A stretch of DNA of 64,000 nt, taken from Scatophagus argus. Taxonomy: Eukaryota > Chordata > Actinopteri > Scatophagidae. How positions within the stretch are numbered: the stretch's first letter is position 1; the number at the start of each line of letters is the position of its first letter. Shown piece after piece: positions 49,714 through 61,823 of the stretch. Below the pieces are notes generated by a model. It saw only the letters and a program-made list of their open reading frames with translations, searched no databases and was not told where the DNA came from. Made by a program: the position numbers and the translations under genes. The stretch lies in contig NC_058506.1 of NCBI RefSeq assembly GCF_020382885.2, positions 12,626,318 through 12,690,317 on the forward strand, read 5' to 3'.

Positions 49714-50349
49714 CTCTAGTTCATCTTTTCCGACCTGGAAGTTTTGAGAAGTCAACCACAGAGAGGGCTACGAGTTGCCAAAGTAGCAGACCAAGAGGCG
49801 GGTAAACAAGCTACACTGTTCCAGACTGGACACAGTCTCTGGAGTAAGGTGCTTTATTTTTGTTTTGCTCAACTTGAGTGAAGTGTCCGAATAGTTTGTG
49901 CCTCCCCGCTCCCAAGCACCGACTCAGGCCTGCAACAGGGGTTTATTATTGTTATTAATTTGCTGGTGTGCTCGTGTGAGTAGGCCCCATTGACTTGTCA
50001 TTGACTCGGACTTGAACTGAGATTATTCTGTTTACATACAAAATAAGTTTGTCACGGGGAAAACCAGTGAGCAGAGAGTCGTATTAGTTTCTTGTATTTG
50101 TTATTATTATTTACCCTAATTTTCCAAAGTAAACACGTTTATTGTTCTTACATTCTGACTTCAGTGTGTGTATGAGTGGTGGCCTCCCTTTTGAAGGTTT
50201 CCATACATACATGAAGGTTTGCTGAAAGGTCTGATTTTGATAGTGACAGTAATTTTGCTAATTGAACTCAAGAGAAAAGATAGACATTTATTATACACTC
50301 TTTAGCTGATTTAACGAACTCAGAGCCCCTCCCTGCCATCGGTGGAAAA

Positions 50350-50756
50350 ATGGTGGGCTACACTTCAGCATACCAAGACATTTTGGACAATGCTATACTT
50401 CCTGACTGTGCTCCAGTGCACAAAGCAAGGTCCATAAAGACATGGTTGGATGAGTTTGGTGACTGGCCCTCACAGAGCCCTGACCTCAACCCCACTGAAC
50501 ACCTTTGGGATGAACTTGAATGGAGATTGTGAGCCATGCAGCATCAGTGCCTGATCTCACAAAAGCTCTGCTGCATGAATGGGCAAAAATCCCCACAGAA
50601 ACACTCCAAAATCTTGTGGAAAGCTTTCACAGAAGAGTGGAAGCTGTCAATGCTGCAAAGCCGTCTATGTATTTTGAATGCAAATTTATCAAATTCCTTG
50701 TTGATGTAATGGTCAGGTGGCCCAGTACTTTTGTCTATGCAGTGTATGTGCTATAG
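50350..50756 (+). pseudogene. Tc1/mariner transposase fragment (DDE C-terminal part, broken)
   Basis: An open frame from 50350 reads YQDILDNAILP, then jumps straight to DCAPVHKARSIKTWLDEFG and WPSQSPDLNPTEHLWDELE. These are the Tc1 signatures around the second Asp and the final Glu of the DD34E triad. About 15-18 residues expected between DNAILP and the DCAPVHKA block are deleted. At about 50520 the frame shifts; the continuation (ASVPDLTKALLHEWAKIP) lies in another frame. The 3' side ends CAGTACTTTTGTCTATGCAG, a terminal-repeat remnant. The N-terminal DNA-binding region and left end are absent, so the element is dead. Confidence 0.85.
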
Positions 50757-50759
50757 AAA

Positions 50760-53567
50760 TTAAATTATTTTATTAAAAGCCAGACTTTGTCCAATAAAAC
50801 AATTTGTTTAGTAGTTTGCAGGATTTACAGTAAAATGTTTAAAGATATTGAGTATTACAGGAAAATTCAGACAATAGCATCGTCATTTGAATCATGTCAG
50901 CATTGGTATCTATTTTTAGAGACTTCTAATTGTAAACCAAGTGAGTCATGAAAGAGTGACGTTCAGAATCTGTTGCATAAGGTCATAAAAGCAGTCATTA
51001 CAGTTTGTGCTCCTAATAATGTTGAATGAACTGTTTTTGTGTTCTCTCTTGTGGAAGACCTAGTAAGCTGACATGTTATTCATGATCATGTATTTCTATC
51101 CCATTGTATGCTCAGCCGGCCCTTCATTAAAATCATCTCTGGAAAGAAAAAAAAAAAATACTACTTACTCATTACCAAAGCAGGAGGAGGGGTGGAAAGA
51201 GCTGTTTTCTCACCTCCTCCTTAAATGTTCTTGCAGTTTGAAAACTGAATCAGTGACACCAAAACTCTGTCTCAGATGGTTAAATGAGGATGTTGGACCA
51301 GAATAGCAAACAGGGACAAACAGACCTTTTAGGAATATCTCTTTGTTCTTAGCAGCAACCTGGTCATTGCAAAAGAGGGGTGGGGGAGGTTGGTACAGTT
51401 GGCATTTTGGATGTAAACCAGGAGCCTTAACAAAGGAATCTGTACATATTAAGAGGTCAAAAACTGTTATTCAGATGTAGATATTAGGCCATCTAACAGC
51501 CAGTACAAGTAAATGGTTTAACAAGTTCAATATTTTGATGCTGACAATGTGTATTTCGAATAATTCAAAGGGTTCAACTTCACATGTTGGGCCGATGGTG
51601 TCTTGATATCATAAATAACTAATTTTTTCGTTGCCAGCAAAGAAAGATTTTAAAAACCAAATTTCAGGCAAGTCATACTGTTTAAATCACATTTGTGCTT
51701 TTGCTAAAAGTTTACATGAACCATATAGACTGGAAATCATGTGAAAAATAGGCTATTAACACTGAGCAAAGCAGGTACAGCATGTGGATGGTAAACAAGG
51801 CTTTAAGGGAATCAAACAGAAGTCTTTGTTGCTCTTTAATCTCACTGTAAAGTCTGAAAAACATTAAGCACAGTCATAGCAGGTGAAAGGGGCACAAACA
51901 GGGACTAGCAAGGTTTCTTTTTCTTTTTTTTTTTTTTTTTTTGTGTCACAGCCCAGAAACTGCTGAGGTGAATAAAGGACAAATTCAGCAATGAAAGGTA
52001 TGTACAGGTATTGAGGTATACAATCTTAGACAAAATGTTTATCAGCAAATATTCAGAAGTTAAAGAGAACAGAGTTTTCCTGTCTTAGACCTTTAAAACT
52101 AAAATGAAAAAGGAGCAACTTGAGATTAGCTGAAGTGACAATGCTGTTAAATGTTTCCATTGTGCTCCACAATAAGATATTTGAAGAAGAAAGCCATTGC
52201 ACGACCCTGTAAAACGGTAAACATGTAGTTCAATAGCCGCACTGTACAAGACTGCACGGGCAAAACTAAAAACCTTTGAAAGATTATAATCACAAAATAA
52301 AAATTATTTAAATCACGAGATTATGAAGGAAGAAAAAAATATATCCAGATACAAGCTTTTTTCAAATTCAAGAATTTAACAAATCAGCATTTAACTGGAG
52401 ACAAAAAAAAAAAAAAAAAAAAAAAATCAGACGGTAGGAGTTGGATAAAAAGACCCTAAAATGTGAGGCCCAATTTACAGCACTGGGATCCACTCAACTG
52501 TTAGCAATTAATAATATTAAGGGTTTACTTCAGCCAAAGTTGGTGACTGGTGGAAAATGGTCCGTCTCCACAAGGATCCTTTCTGTAATATTGTCAAATG
52601 ACAGTTAATTTTGTGCAGTTGCAAACTGGTTCTGGTTTCTGGCTGTGAATTCTACTGCTGGAATAAGTTTCAGATTTTCAAAATACCAAAAAAACAACAA
52701 ACAAAACAAAACAACAACAAAAAAAAACAAAAAAAAAAAAAAAAGCAAAATGGCATAAATTCATGCCTTCAGTATCACTGCTCACATAAAATAAGCTGTG
52801 AAATGTGGCTCAGAGGAACATACAGTCTTATCAATTCATATGTAATAAATAAATAAAAAAACGATTTTAAAAGGCTAATGATAAAACTATCTGTGGCGAC
52901 ATCGATATCCACAAAACAACCAACCCGAGTCACATTTTCCTGAAATCTCAAATATATGAGTCAATTGACTGCTATTCAGTCTAGAATTAATGAGGGAATC
53001 ATAACTGCCAGCAGCTATCAATATGATAACTGTGCCACGTCCTTCACGTTCTACCCAAGACAATAGCACTGACCTTGTCTGGCAAAAATTGTAGTTAATG
53101 TACAGTAGTATGGCATACAGGTTGCTAACAGGATAAGAGCTGTACATGCTCCAATCAACAAGAGCATCTGAAGCATCTGCATCCCAGCAGACACAGTGAT
53201 AAAGACAGCAAAGCACCTCTCCTAACCCCTCGCCACAGCAGTCAGGGGTATAAGCCTACAGTGTGTGTCTAGGTCGAAAGATACCAAATTTCAAATGTTA
53301 AACCTCAGAATGAGAAAAAGTAAGCTCTTTATCGCAACCCAAGTGTGACAAGACACATGGTAATTCTTATTTAGTGTAACTTTGTTTTTTAAACACCAAT
53401 AAGAACAACAAGTAACGGCTCAAATACATACAGTATGAGGCTCCAGGGGTCAAAATCACCCTGGCACTGCAGCCCCATCTGAAATAAAATCTTGCCAACA
53501 GCAAATGTCAAAGTCACTGGTATACATAAGATTAGACAACTAAATTTAAACACTCATCACAGTTCTA
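50760..53567. other. Intergenic region and probable 3' UTR of the TRIM gene
   Basis: No coding exon is supported. It contains a T run (about 51917-51942), A runs (52403-52426 and about 52714-52744) and AT-rich sequence. The part next to 53568 is the - strand 3' UTR of the TRIM gene; I could not place a clear polyadenylation signal. Confidence 0.5.
52403..52426 (+). repeat. Poly(A) tract
   Basis: A run of more than 20 A residues. It may be the tail of an old retrotransposed sequence, but no body was recognised upstream. Confidence 0.8.
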
Positions 53568-54098
53568 TCAGTAATAGTGACATATCTGCAACCTGCTGCC
53601 TGGATCATTCTTCCCTGGGCTGAAGAAAGGGTAGACAGGCTCTTCAAAGCAGGTGTCAAACATGTACAGTCTCTTCATCGTGACAGCATCATAGAAACTG
53701 AGACGCCCGTTGTCATAGTCCAGGTACACGCCGACCCGAGGAGAGTTCCAGTAGTCAGCGACAGGGATGCGCCCATGTTCTCCGTTGGCATACAGCCGGT
53801 CCTGCAGACACAAGCTCCAGTATCCTGCTGAGGGAGTGAGGCTGACAAAGCCCTTCCTGTTGCTGCACTCAGTGGTGACTCCCAGGTACCACACCCCTTT
53901 GTCCTTCACATCCACTTCCCAGTAGTGCTGGCCACTCGCGTACTGGGCTGTGGCAAGGACACCACAGAACCGGTTGAAGCGGGCTGGCAGGTCTGGCTCC
54001 TGGTTACGAACACGACCCTCCTCCACTTTCGTGTCAAAGTCTGAGATGAGCAGGTTTGGGTGAGCCGTGTCTGGGTCTAAGGTGAGGTTCTGCGGCAC

Positions 54099-54186
<88 letters not shown>

Positions 54187-57100
54187 AGAGAGAGATTAGT
54201 TTACCTTGCTTTTACATTGGGCTGAAGTTGACAAGGCACTGAGAGAGAAAAAAAAATTACAATTTTGTCCAGGAAAAGTGGCAGATTTGCAAATCAGAAC
54301 CACTTCATTGCTGAAGTGTAAATAGGACAACTAGCCAACTTGTCCAGCTAGTGTTAGTTTGAATGAGTGTCTGAAATATTCTTTTGCTTTACCAGTTGAA
54401 CCCAGAATGTTCTGTGATGCAGCAGTGCTACCCCCTGCACTACAATGTCATACACCCTCATAAGCAACACTCCAGACCGCATTCAGCACATGCTTCTAAG
54501 TGTACACTCACTGGTGTGTAGCACGTGCATCATCTTCTTCCACATGATAAGCTGGAAGGGCCCTGAGAAGTCTGTAAATTCAGTCGGACAATTAACTGGC
54601 TCGAGGGATGTGAATGGCTTGCAATGGATGACTCTGTGGAGGGGAAAAAAAAAAAAAAGCTATCAAGTAAATGTCCATATTAAATAACAGAATTCATATA
54701 ACTTCAAGAGTAAAATTCAAGTACTTTTCAAATATTTTCAACATACCTAAACCAATAATTTCCAGACTCTCAAGACCTTTATCACAATGTTTGAATTTTT
54801 ACTGAATGAATGCAAAAACAACATCTACAAAAATTTTTTATACCAAAAGTATTAACGTCCATTGTCACTTTATTTTACCTACTCATTGTAGCTTTGTCAG
54901 GTTTGATGAGGATTATTTCAATTTTGAGGAGACAACAAATACAATGATGGGATGATTCATTTCAAATATACGATTTTTGGTTTACAAAATCAAGCACTTT
55001 TCAAAGATTCAAACGTATTCTTAACATTGAAAACATAATGGTTGCAATCGACCATTTTGGTAACTCTTCAGACTTGGTACAAACCCTAAAATGAAATATG
55101 GTAAATTACTTACTCATTGAAAGTCTCAGCGAGGCTCTGTTGGATAAACAAAAGCATACTTTGATTACTATTGAACACACTTTATGTTTCGCATCACCTC
55201 AAAAAAAAATTTTGTTTACATACCGTTGTGGTGGTTTAACATGCAAGTCAAACACTAAAACATTTCATGATGTTTTTGAAACTTTGGTTCATGCCAAAAG
55301 AGAATGAAAGAATGAATGAAAAAATTGCACTACCCAATACATGTACCAATCTACTATTTCAGCATATTTTGACAGAATTAAGTCAATGCAATGCAGTATA
55401 TTTGTATATAATCCCTGCTGCATACTGACAGAGGTGTTATGCATATCTACTTATGAAGCCCTGATATAGGCATGGTGAATGGTGTGAATGTCAGGGTTGA
55501 TATGTTAGACTGACCTCAAAGCTAGTTTTCCCACTGATGTGGCTGTGGATGTTAGCTATAGCTTTGTCTACAGCTTCCACCTCCGTCTCCACAATCTTCA
55601 AGTTGTCGTCTATCACAGCTATGGTGGCCACCTCCTCAGCGTCCAGGCTCTCAAGCAGTGAGTCTCTCTCATCTAGCAAGAACTGGACCAAGGCACCGAC
55701 ATCCGCCTCAATCTTCTCCTTGAGTCTCTGTTTCTTCAGCTGGAGGGACAGAGAGGCTCAGGATGAAGAATTTGATGAGCAGGGCCAGTGGAGTAGAGTG
55801 CAGTGTGTACTCTAATATGTATATGTCAAGTACTTCATGACAAAATAGGGTAAATTTGTCAAGTCAAGACAAGGTTGTAAGGTACACTTTAAGCTTGGTC
55901 ATGTAACATGTACATGTCTTCAGCAAAAAAGGTCTACCCACCCGAACTTCACTTTTGGTTCGCTCATCAGCCGTTATAACTTTCACACATTGAGACTTTT
56001 GCCAGTTGAGCTCCATTAGCCTCAATTTCAACTCCATCTGTAATAAAACATATTTGAGATACATGCACACAAGAAAAACAGAACATCATGAATAAATCAC
56101 ACATTAAAAAAAAGAACAAAAAGGCCATACAATTTCTCATCTGTTGGCCAAATGTACAGCAGGACCTTACCTTCATATCATTCACAACTTCTGGCACTGG
56201 TGCAACCTCATGGTGTCTGCAATGACAGAACAATGATGAGCTGTCAATGTTTTACAGAGATCAGTTTGTCACACTACCCCAAAACACTTCAGGTGACCAG
56301 TGGAGTTTTCTTAGAAACCAACATTACATTCATTGGTTCTTTCCAAACTACAGTGTGCCTAATAAGCAGTACTGAGCACATTTCCTTCCTTAAAAACAAT
56401 TGAAAACCACATTTGAAACAAAATCATAAAAAAAACAAAACAGATCTGTCAGTTAGTGGCCTTCATCTCTGTCTTTGTTAGTGCAAAATTGAAAAAAAAA
56501 AAAGAGCCCATGAAAACCATTGGTAATTGCTATTAGTGGTCAAAAACTCCAGAGAATCTTTAAAAACAAGTAAACAGCTGTGAATAAAAACACTCTGTGA
56601 GCCGTGTTGCTAATAGTTGTTGCCCAGTAGTGCTTGCTTAAACTTGTTTTCCAAGTAACCATTCACAGACCACTGTTTTGGTTGGTGTGTCTTTATCCCC
56701 TTACTTCACCCAAACACAGCCAACCTGGCTGGGAATATAAGGGAATATAGTCAAAGGCACACTTTTTATTCAGAATAATGAAAAGCAAAAGTTAGTCAAT
56801 AATAGTCTGCATTAAAAAAAAAAAAAATTCAAATGGGTTGAAGGCATAACAAATATTACAGTGATTTCAACAAGTCAAATCTGTGTAATTATGACAAAAG
56901 AAAATATCTAGATGTCAGTAAAAGCATTTGCCCATTTTCAAGACTTACACTGTCTACACCTACTCAAAGTTTATTAATTTAATTTAAGTTGAGGGCTACT
57001 CTGGCTCTTGTGTTGTGTAGCAGACCGACATGAAACTCCTTTCCATCTTGACACCAACGTCAACAAAATCTGTGGAAAGTGGAAATTAGTTGTTGTTTGT

Positions 57101-58741
57101 GCAACAAAATGGGAGTAAACTGATCAAGAACAAAGACTATATGCTCACTAAATCTGGTATAACTTTTCACAGAGTAATGTTTATGATTATGATACAGCTA
57201 TGGCCTGATTGGGGGTGGGGGCTCAACAATATTCTGCCTATTCGTAAATTCACTGTGGTGGAAATGTGCATCTACCATGCAAGACTCATGTCACTTTTTT
57301 CTGTCATTGGTACACTGCCTCTGATATCTCTTCAGAACAATGATAGCTTGTTCAAGGACAAAAAGACCCCGGAAAAACCGATGAGAGACCAAGTTATCAC
57401 ATTGTGTAAGGATTTGCATGACAAAGACAAGCAGGTAAGTAGCAAAAGTAAAGGCAACTTTGTTGCTAGGGCTTGATATAAATATATATTTATAAAAGAA
57501 CAATACCAGATCAATACCATGAAAGTGATACTAATACCTTTTGGTATCAAACACAATGAACTGCCATCTCTGTCAAATACAATAGGCTCAACGTCACCCC
57601 ACTGCAGTCTGTATGAGTTGTTGCTGCTGCAGTCGTGGGCCAATTACATATCAAATTAAATCAAAGAATGCCTGCTGTGATTACTTGTAAGCAAGCCATT
57701 TTTTTCCACAATAAGTACAAAAACACTCACAGGCAGATGTCATTTGACTGAAGAGGCTCCAATAGTACTTGGTACTGAATTACCTTGGGTTGATACTTTA
57801 CAAGGTACTCAGTACATGAACAATTTCATTTACAAATATTACAACCCATTCCGCTCCTTCGCAAGAGAGCAACAACTATGTATTTGCAATCGTTTTCGAG
57901 GAAACAAATAGCTAACCTGAAAGAGAGGGTCTGTATTTTTCCTTACATGAAAAAGGCGAGAACAGGACCAACCTGTGTGCCCGAGATTCCCTGCAGACTA
58001 CACAGATGGGCCTCTTATCAGTCTGGCAGTACAATTTGAGTTCTTCTCCATGTTGGTCACACTTCCCGTCTACTTTAACGGGCTTAGATTGTGCAGGACA
58101 AGACCCCAGACACTCCAAATCGTCCAGTTTGGCCACCAGGTTCTGTACCAGGTAGTTTTTAGTGAAGCTCCTCTTACTGAACACCTGCGAGAACAAAGAA
58201 AGCAACTGATAAAGACGCAGACATGTGCTTGAAACCGAGGCCAGAGTCACTATTAGTTTGCCTACAGTGAGGTTCCACTTATTCTGCATTACACGGTCTA
58301 ATTAATAGCTAAAACAGTTAGTCCGTTATATTCAGCTACTGTTAACTGACCAGAGTTAGCTTAAGGGAGCTATCATAGCAACGGCAACCACAAAATGCAC
58401 TGCGTAGCTAGTTAACATTATTTTTTCCAGCCGTGATCAACCGTTATCCAACTCCTCTGAATTCGCTGATTAACAACTGAAAGTACTGTTGTCACAAACG
58501 TACTATTTTTGTGGCGTTAAAACCAAGGTAGAAAAAACAGGTAACCACATAAACTTACCGTTCGGCACTGAGGGCACTGATATCCATAGTCTCCGCCATT
58601 TTCATCCCAGTGCATGCAGATACAAAACCGACAGAAATTATGTCCACATTTCAGTATAACTGGGTCTTTGAAGAAGTCCAGACAAATTGCACAGGTGAGC
58701 TCTTTCCTCAGGTCGTCTCCTGTAGCTCCAGCAGTAGCCAT
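53568..58741 (-). CDS. Class IV TRIM E3 ubiquitin ligase, RING/B-box/coiled-coil/PRY-SPRY (complete, 8 exons, 478 aa)
   Basis: Probable ubiquitin ligase; fish have many such TRIMs, several in innate immunity. Exons in transcript order: 58741-58559, 58184-57973, 56216-56171, 56037-55942, 55739-55515, 55136-55114, 54633-54512 and 54097-53568; phases join. RING C3HC4: C17, C20, C32, H34, C37, C40, C56, C59. B-box 2: C103, H106, C114, D117, C122, C125, H131, H134. Coiled coil about 140-255. PRY-SPRY about 305-478 ([32 protein letters not shown]). The 23-nt exon after the coiled coil is typical of TRIM39/TRIM69/NF7-like genes. The ATG at 58741 (MATAG) has a strong Kozak context (AAAATGG). The exact orthologue is not identified. 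It is convergent with trim3 (trim3 +, this gene -). Confidence 0.93.
54102..54185 (+). repeat. (CA)n microsatellite at a splice acceptor
   Basis: About 42 uninterrupted CA dinucleotides. On the - strand this is (GT)n running to within a few bases of the TATAG acceptor of the TRIM SPRY exon. It also creates a spurious in-frame CVCV extension of the SPRY open frame. Confidence 0.97.
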
Positions 58742-58871
58742 TTTCACCAGCCAAAAGCAGCACAACACTTCCGCAGCAGGAAGTGAAGGACGCGGAGGGA
58801 GGGAAGCAGGCTCATTTGTGGTGCGTCATATTCCGTCTTAACCAATCAGATCCCTCCGCCCCCGCCTTCTG
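58742..58871 (-). promoter_or_regulatory. Promoter of the TRIM/SPRY gene
   Basis: The 130 bp upstream of the initiator ATG hold a CCAAT box (CCAAT on the + strand at 58842-58846, so inverted relative to the gene) and a GC box (CCGCCCCCGCC, about 58857-58867). They are bounded by a long (TC)n tract. The sequence is TATA-less, which fits a broadly expressed gene with a short 5' UTR. Confidence 0.6.

Positions 58872-58936
<65 letters not shown>
58872..58936 (+). repeat. (TC)n microsatellite next to a promoter
   Basis: About 32 uninterrupted TC units, 130 bp upstream of the TRIM start codon. Polypurine-polypyrimidine tracts of this kind can form triplex DNA and bind GAGA-like factors; that role is not shown here. 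Confidence 0.97.
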
Positions 58937-58937
<1 letters not shown>

Positions 58938-58939
58938 GT

Positions 58940-61823
58940 AGTAATTTTTCATTACCAGTTTTTCATCATTTTGAGTTTGAGTTTCCATTATCTTTCTGAA
59001 TGGATTTTGCATGTGATTTCTATTTTGTGATATCACAAAACATTAGGATCTCTTTATTTCACTCTGCTCTCCTAATAGTCACACCAGCTGATTGTTACGT
59101 TTTGCTTCTTGCTTGTACGTTTTGCTTGTATGTAATATAAATATGTGAGCTTTGTGAGGGAAATGATAATAATCAGATGGTGACATTATTATATGACGGG
59201 TGATTTTCGTCTAAGTCAGAATTCACATCCTTTAGGACAAGTTTCAAATCTACTGTTTCCTTTTAAATGCTGATCACAAAAATTTAAATACTGTTTCTCT
59301 ACAAAGCTGAGACCAAGTGTTTCCAACAGGCAAAAATAATAAAACATTACATGTGTTTGTTTTGCCATGCAAAGCTAGCTCATTTCCTGGCTGTGTATCA
59401 TTTATATTTTATTTGTCAATTTACAAGGCCAAAATGTGATATTTGAACATTTTTGCCTTTCAGCCTCAAGCCAAGAAAAGTCTTCACGGGAAGTAAAGTC
59501 TCAAGTATGCTCAGTCTCAAAGCAGTCAAGTCCAATCAAGTCTTAATTCTCATGTCCATGAATACTTCAACAACAACCCTTAAGCAACAATATTTATTCT
59601 TAAATACATACATAAAAACCCATTCATAAAAAGACACAAACTAAATATCAAGTTTGATTGTTTGTGCTAAAATTGTCATATACATGTGGAAAACTGGCTG
59701 TGGGGTATACATTACATTGCATAGCTTGGATTCGCATGTGAGGGATGTGACTCAAAAAGTGCATTTGATGTCAGATATGGTGTCATTTCCAAATTTGTCA
59801 GGGGGAAAAAAAAAACAATCCCAGCCTGGGTTTTCAGCAGGCTATTAGTTGTATAAATCATCACATCCCACGCTGAGTCACAGCTCAGCTGATTTCCGGC
59901 TCATGTTCAACACATTAGCTAGCCCTGATAAATATTGGAAATAATTATACAATGATGACAGACAACACCATAATAAGACACATATATAGGAACACTGATC
60001 TCAGCATGTTGTATATCCATAGCAGAGTAAGACACAGGTTTAACAACACATGTAAACAAGAAATTTCACCAGTGATATCAGCAAAATAATGAGAGAGCAG
60101 TTTATATCAAATGTCTCAAATGTAACATTTTTCATGGTGACATACTGATTTCTAAGCAGCTATTTTGTTTTCATCCTTTGTTCAAAAACATGACTGAGAA
60201 CACTGAAATGCCACACAGTACTTGTGAAAAATAAAGCTTACAGGAACATAATGTGAAGAACAGGGGTATGGATACAGCATTTGCATGTTCACAGCAGAAG
60301 TGAAAAGTGGCTCTGTAGAGATTCTCTTCGGTCAACAGTAGTAAATTGTGTTATAACATTCTCTGTAAAAGAAATAACTCCTGAGATGAGCATCTTTATA
60401 AATACATAACGTGACAAGTGAAAAAAACTTATGCACCATTTTGCCTTACTGTTGAATAAAATGCGTAATGGCAACATCACAGAAACACACAGCGGAGCAA
60501 CATCACTGTGAGGTCGGATGGCAGTAAACATTGTAGTAACATGTGACAAAGTAATTAACTGAGTTACAAAAAGTACAAACAATATTAGAGAAAAAAAAAG
60601 TGGCAAAAACCCAACTCGGCGGCAACAGACATGCTCAGTACATCTAGGAAAACATTCCTCATCATATGGTGAACACAATAAAGAAACGTAGACACAGTAA
60701 AGCAATTAGCTAGTTAAAAAAACAGGAAGGCTGACAGCAAGTGGTATTCGTTTCAGCAGTCCAATAAGAGAGCTCTGCAGGTTTAGTTCATAGATGAAAA
60801 ACAAGTGGTAGCATCTTGTGTTTTTATTATTTTTATTACATACTGTTTACTCCAGGAGGAGTAAATACCCAGAAAGTATTTCAGAACAAAATTGTAGGCC
60901 AAAAGGCACACTTCATTTCAGAATGATTAATTTACGCACTGCAGAATGGTCTTAAATGTTTAGTGGTGAGACACTTGGGCTATGATTTTAACATTTAAAA
61001 TAAGTCCAGTGTTTACCTGCCAATCCCCAGTGTTTTGCTAAATGATATTATTACAGTAGTGGATGGACAGCAGGTGTTTTAGGTCATTACCATGGAAATG
61101 CTGGACTTTTGCATCCATAATATTATCATTAAGATAGTAAGTACTCAGAATATACTGAACAATATGTGTGCAGAGCTTCGTTTTATTCTCTGCAAGCTAT
61201 AGAAAAGATGTTACCATAAACACTTTCAGAGATACACAAAATTACCTCACAAACTGCAACTTCAAGTTTTGACTGACACAGGGGCAGGTCGATAACATCT
61301 GAGTGTTCTTTTAGAGGTGAACTATTCCTGCCAATATGAACACTGACATCATCTAGTCCCCTTTACCCAAGATACACCTGCAGCACTAAATCTCTGACTT
61401 GGCCTGCGCGACACCAGCTTTATGAAAAGTGCTCTCCGTGACTGGGACTGTCCTGGAGGGATATAGCTGCTTCAGGCACTTTAACGCCATAAAGCCAGTA
61501 AGAGTGGAAGGAAATACCATGCTACTAGCAGCACGAGTTGGAATGTTAAGTGATGACAGTGTATAGGACTGCCGTGCTTTTTTCTGTTGCAGTGATAAAG
61601 GTACATAATGGATCCCATACTGTAGAAATCCCCCCAATAACAAGCACACACACGCACACACACACACACACACACACTCAATAACACATATGATCAATCT
61701 CTGATTTTTGGTGTTAAGAAAGCAATCTAATACCAGTTTAAAAAAAAAAAGAAAATCCAAAATGTTACAAAAGCCCCCACATCTTCATCCCTTTGTCCAT
61801 CTGTCCATCCATGCATCCATTAC
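58940..61823. other. Intergenic region and 3' UTR of frem2
   Basis: No coding exon is supported; the longest open frames do not resemble proteins. Sequence immediately left of 61824 is frem2 3' UTR on the - strand. TTTATT at 59592-59597 (AATAAA on the - strand) is one of several possible polyadenylation signals, so the 3' UTR length is undecided. Confidence 0.45.
61644..61677 (+). repeat. (CA)n microsatellite, imperfect
   Basis: A CA run with one CG interruption in the frem2 3' UTR region. Confidence 0.9.

Noticed and set aside
54098-54185. CVCVCV N-terminal extension of the SPRY open frame
   Set aside because: It is translated (GT)n microsatellite upstream of a splice acceptor; the exon starts at 54097.
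58742-58768. Upstream start of the TRIM frame (GTG, about 9 residues earlier)
   Set aside because: The codon is GTG rather than ATG, and the ATG at 58741 has an excellent Kozak context and the usual distance to the RING.
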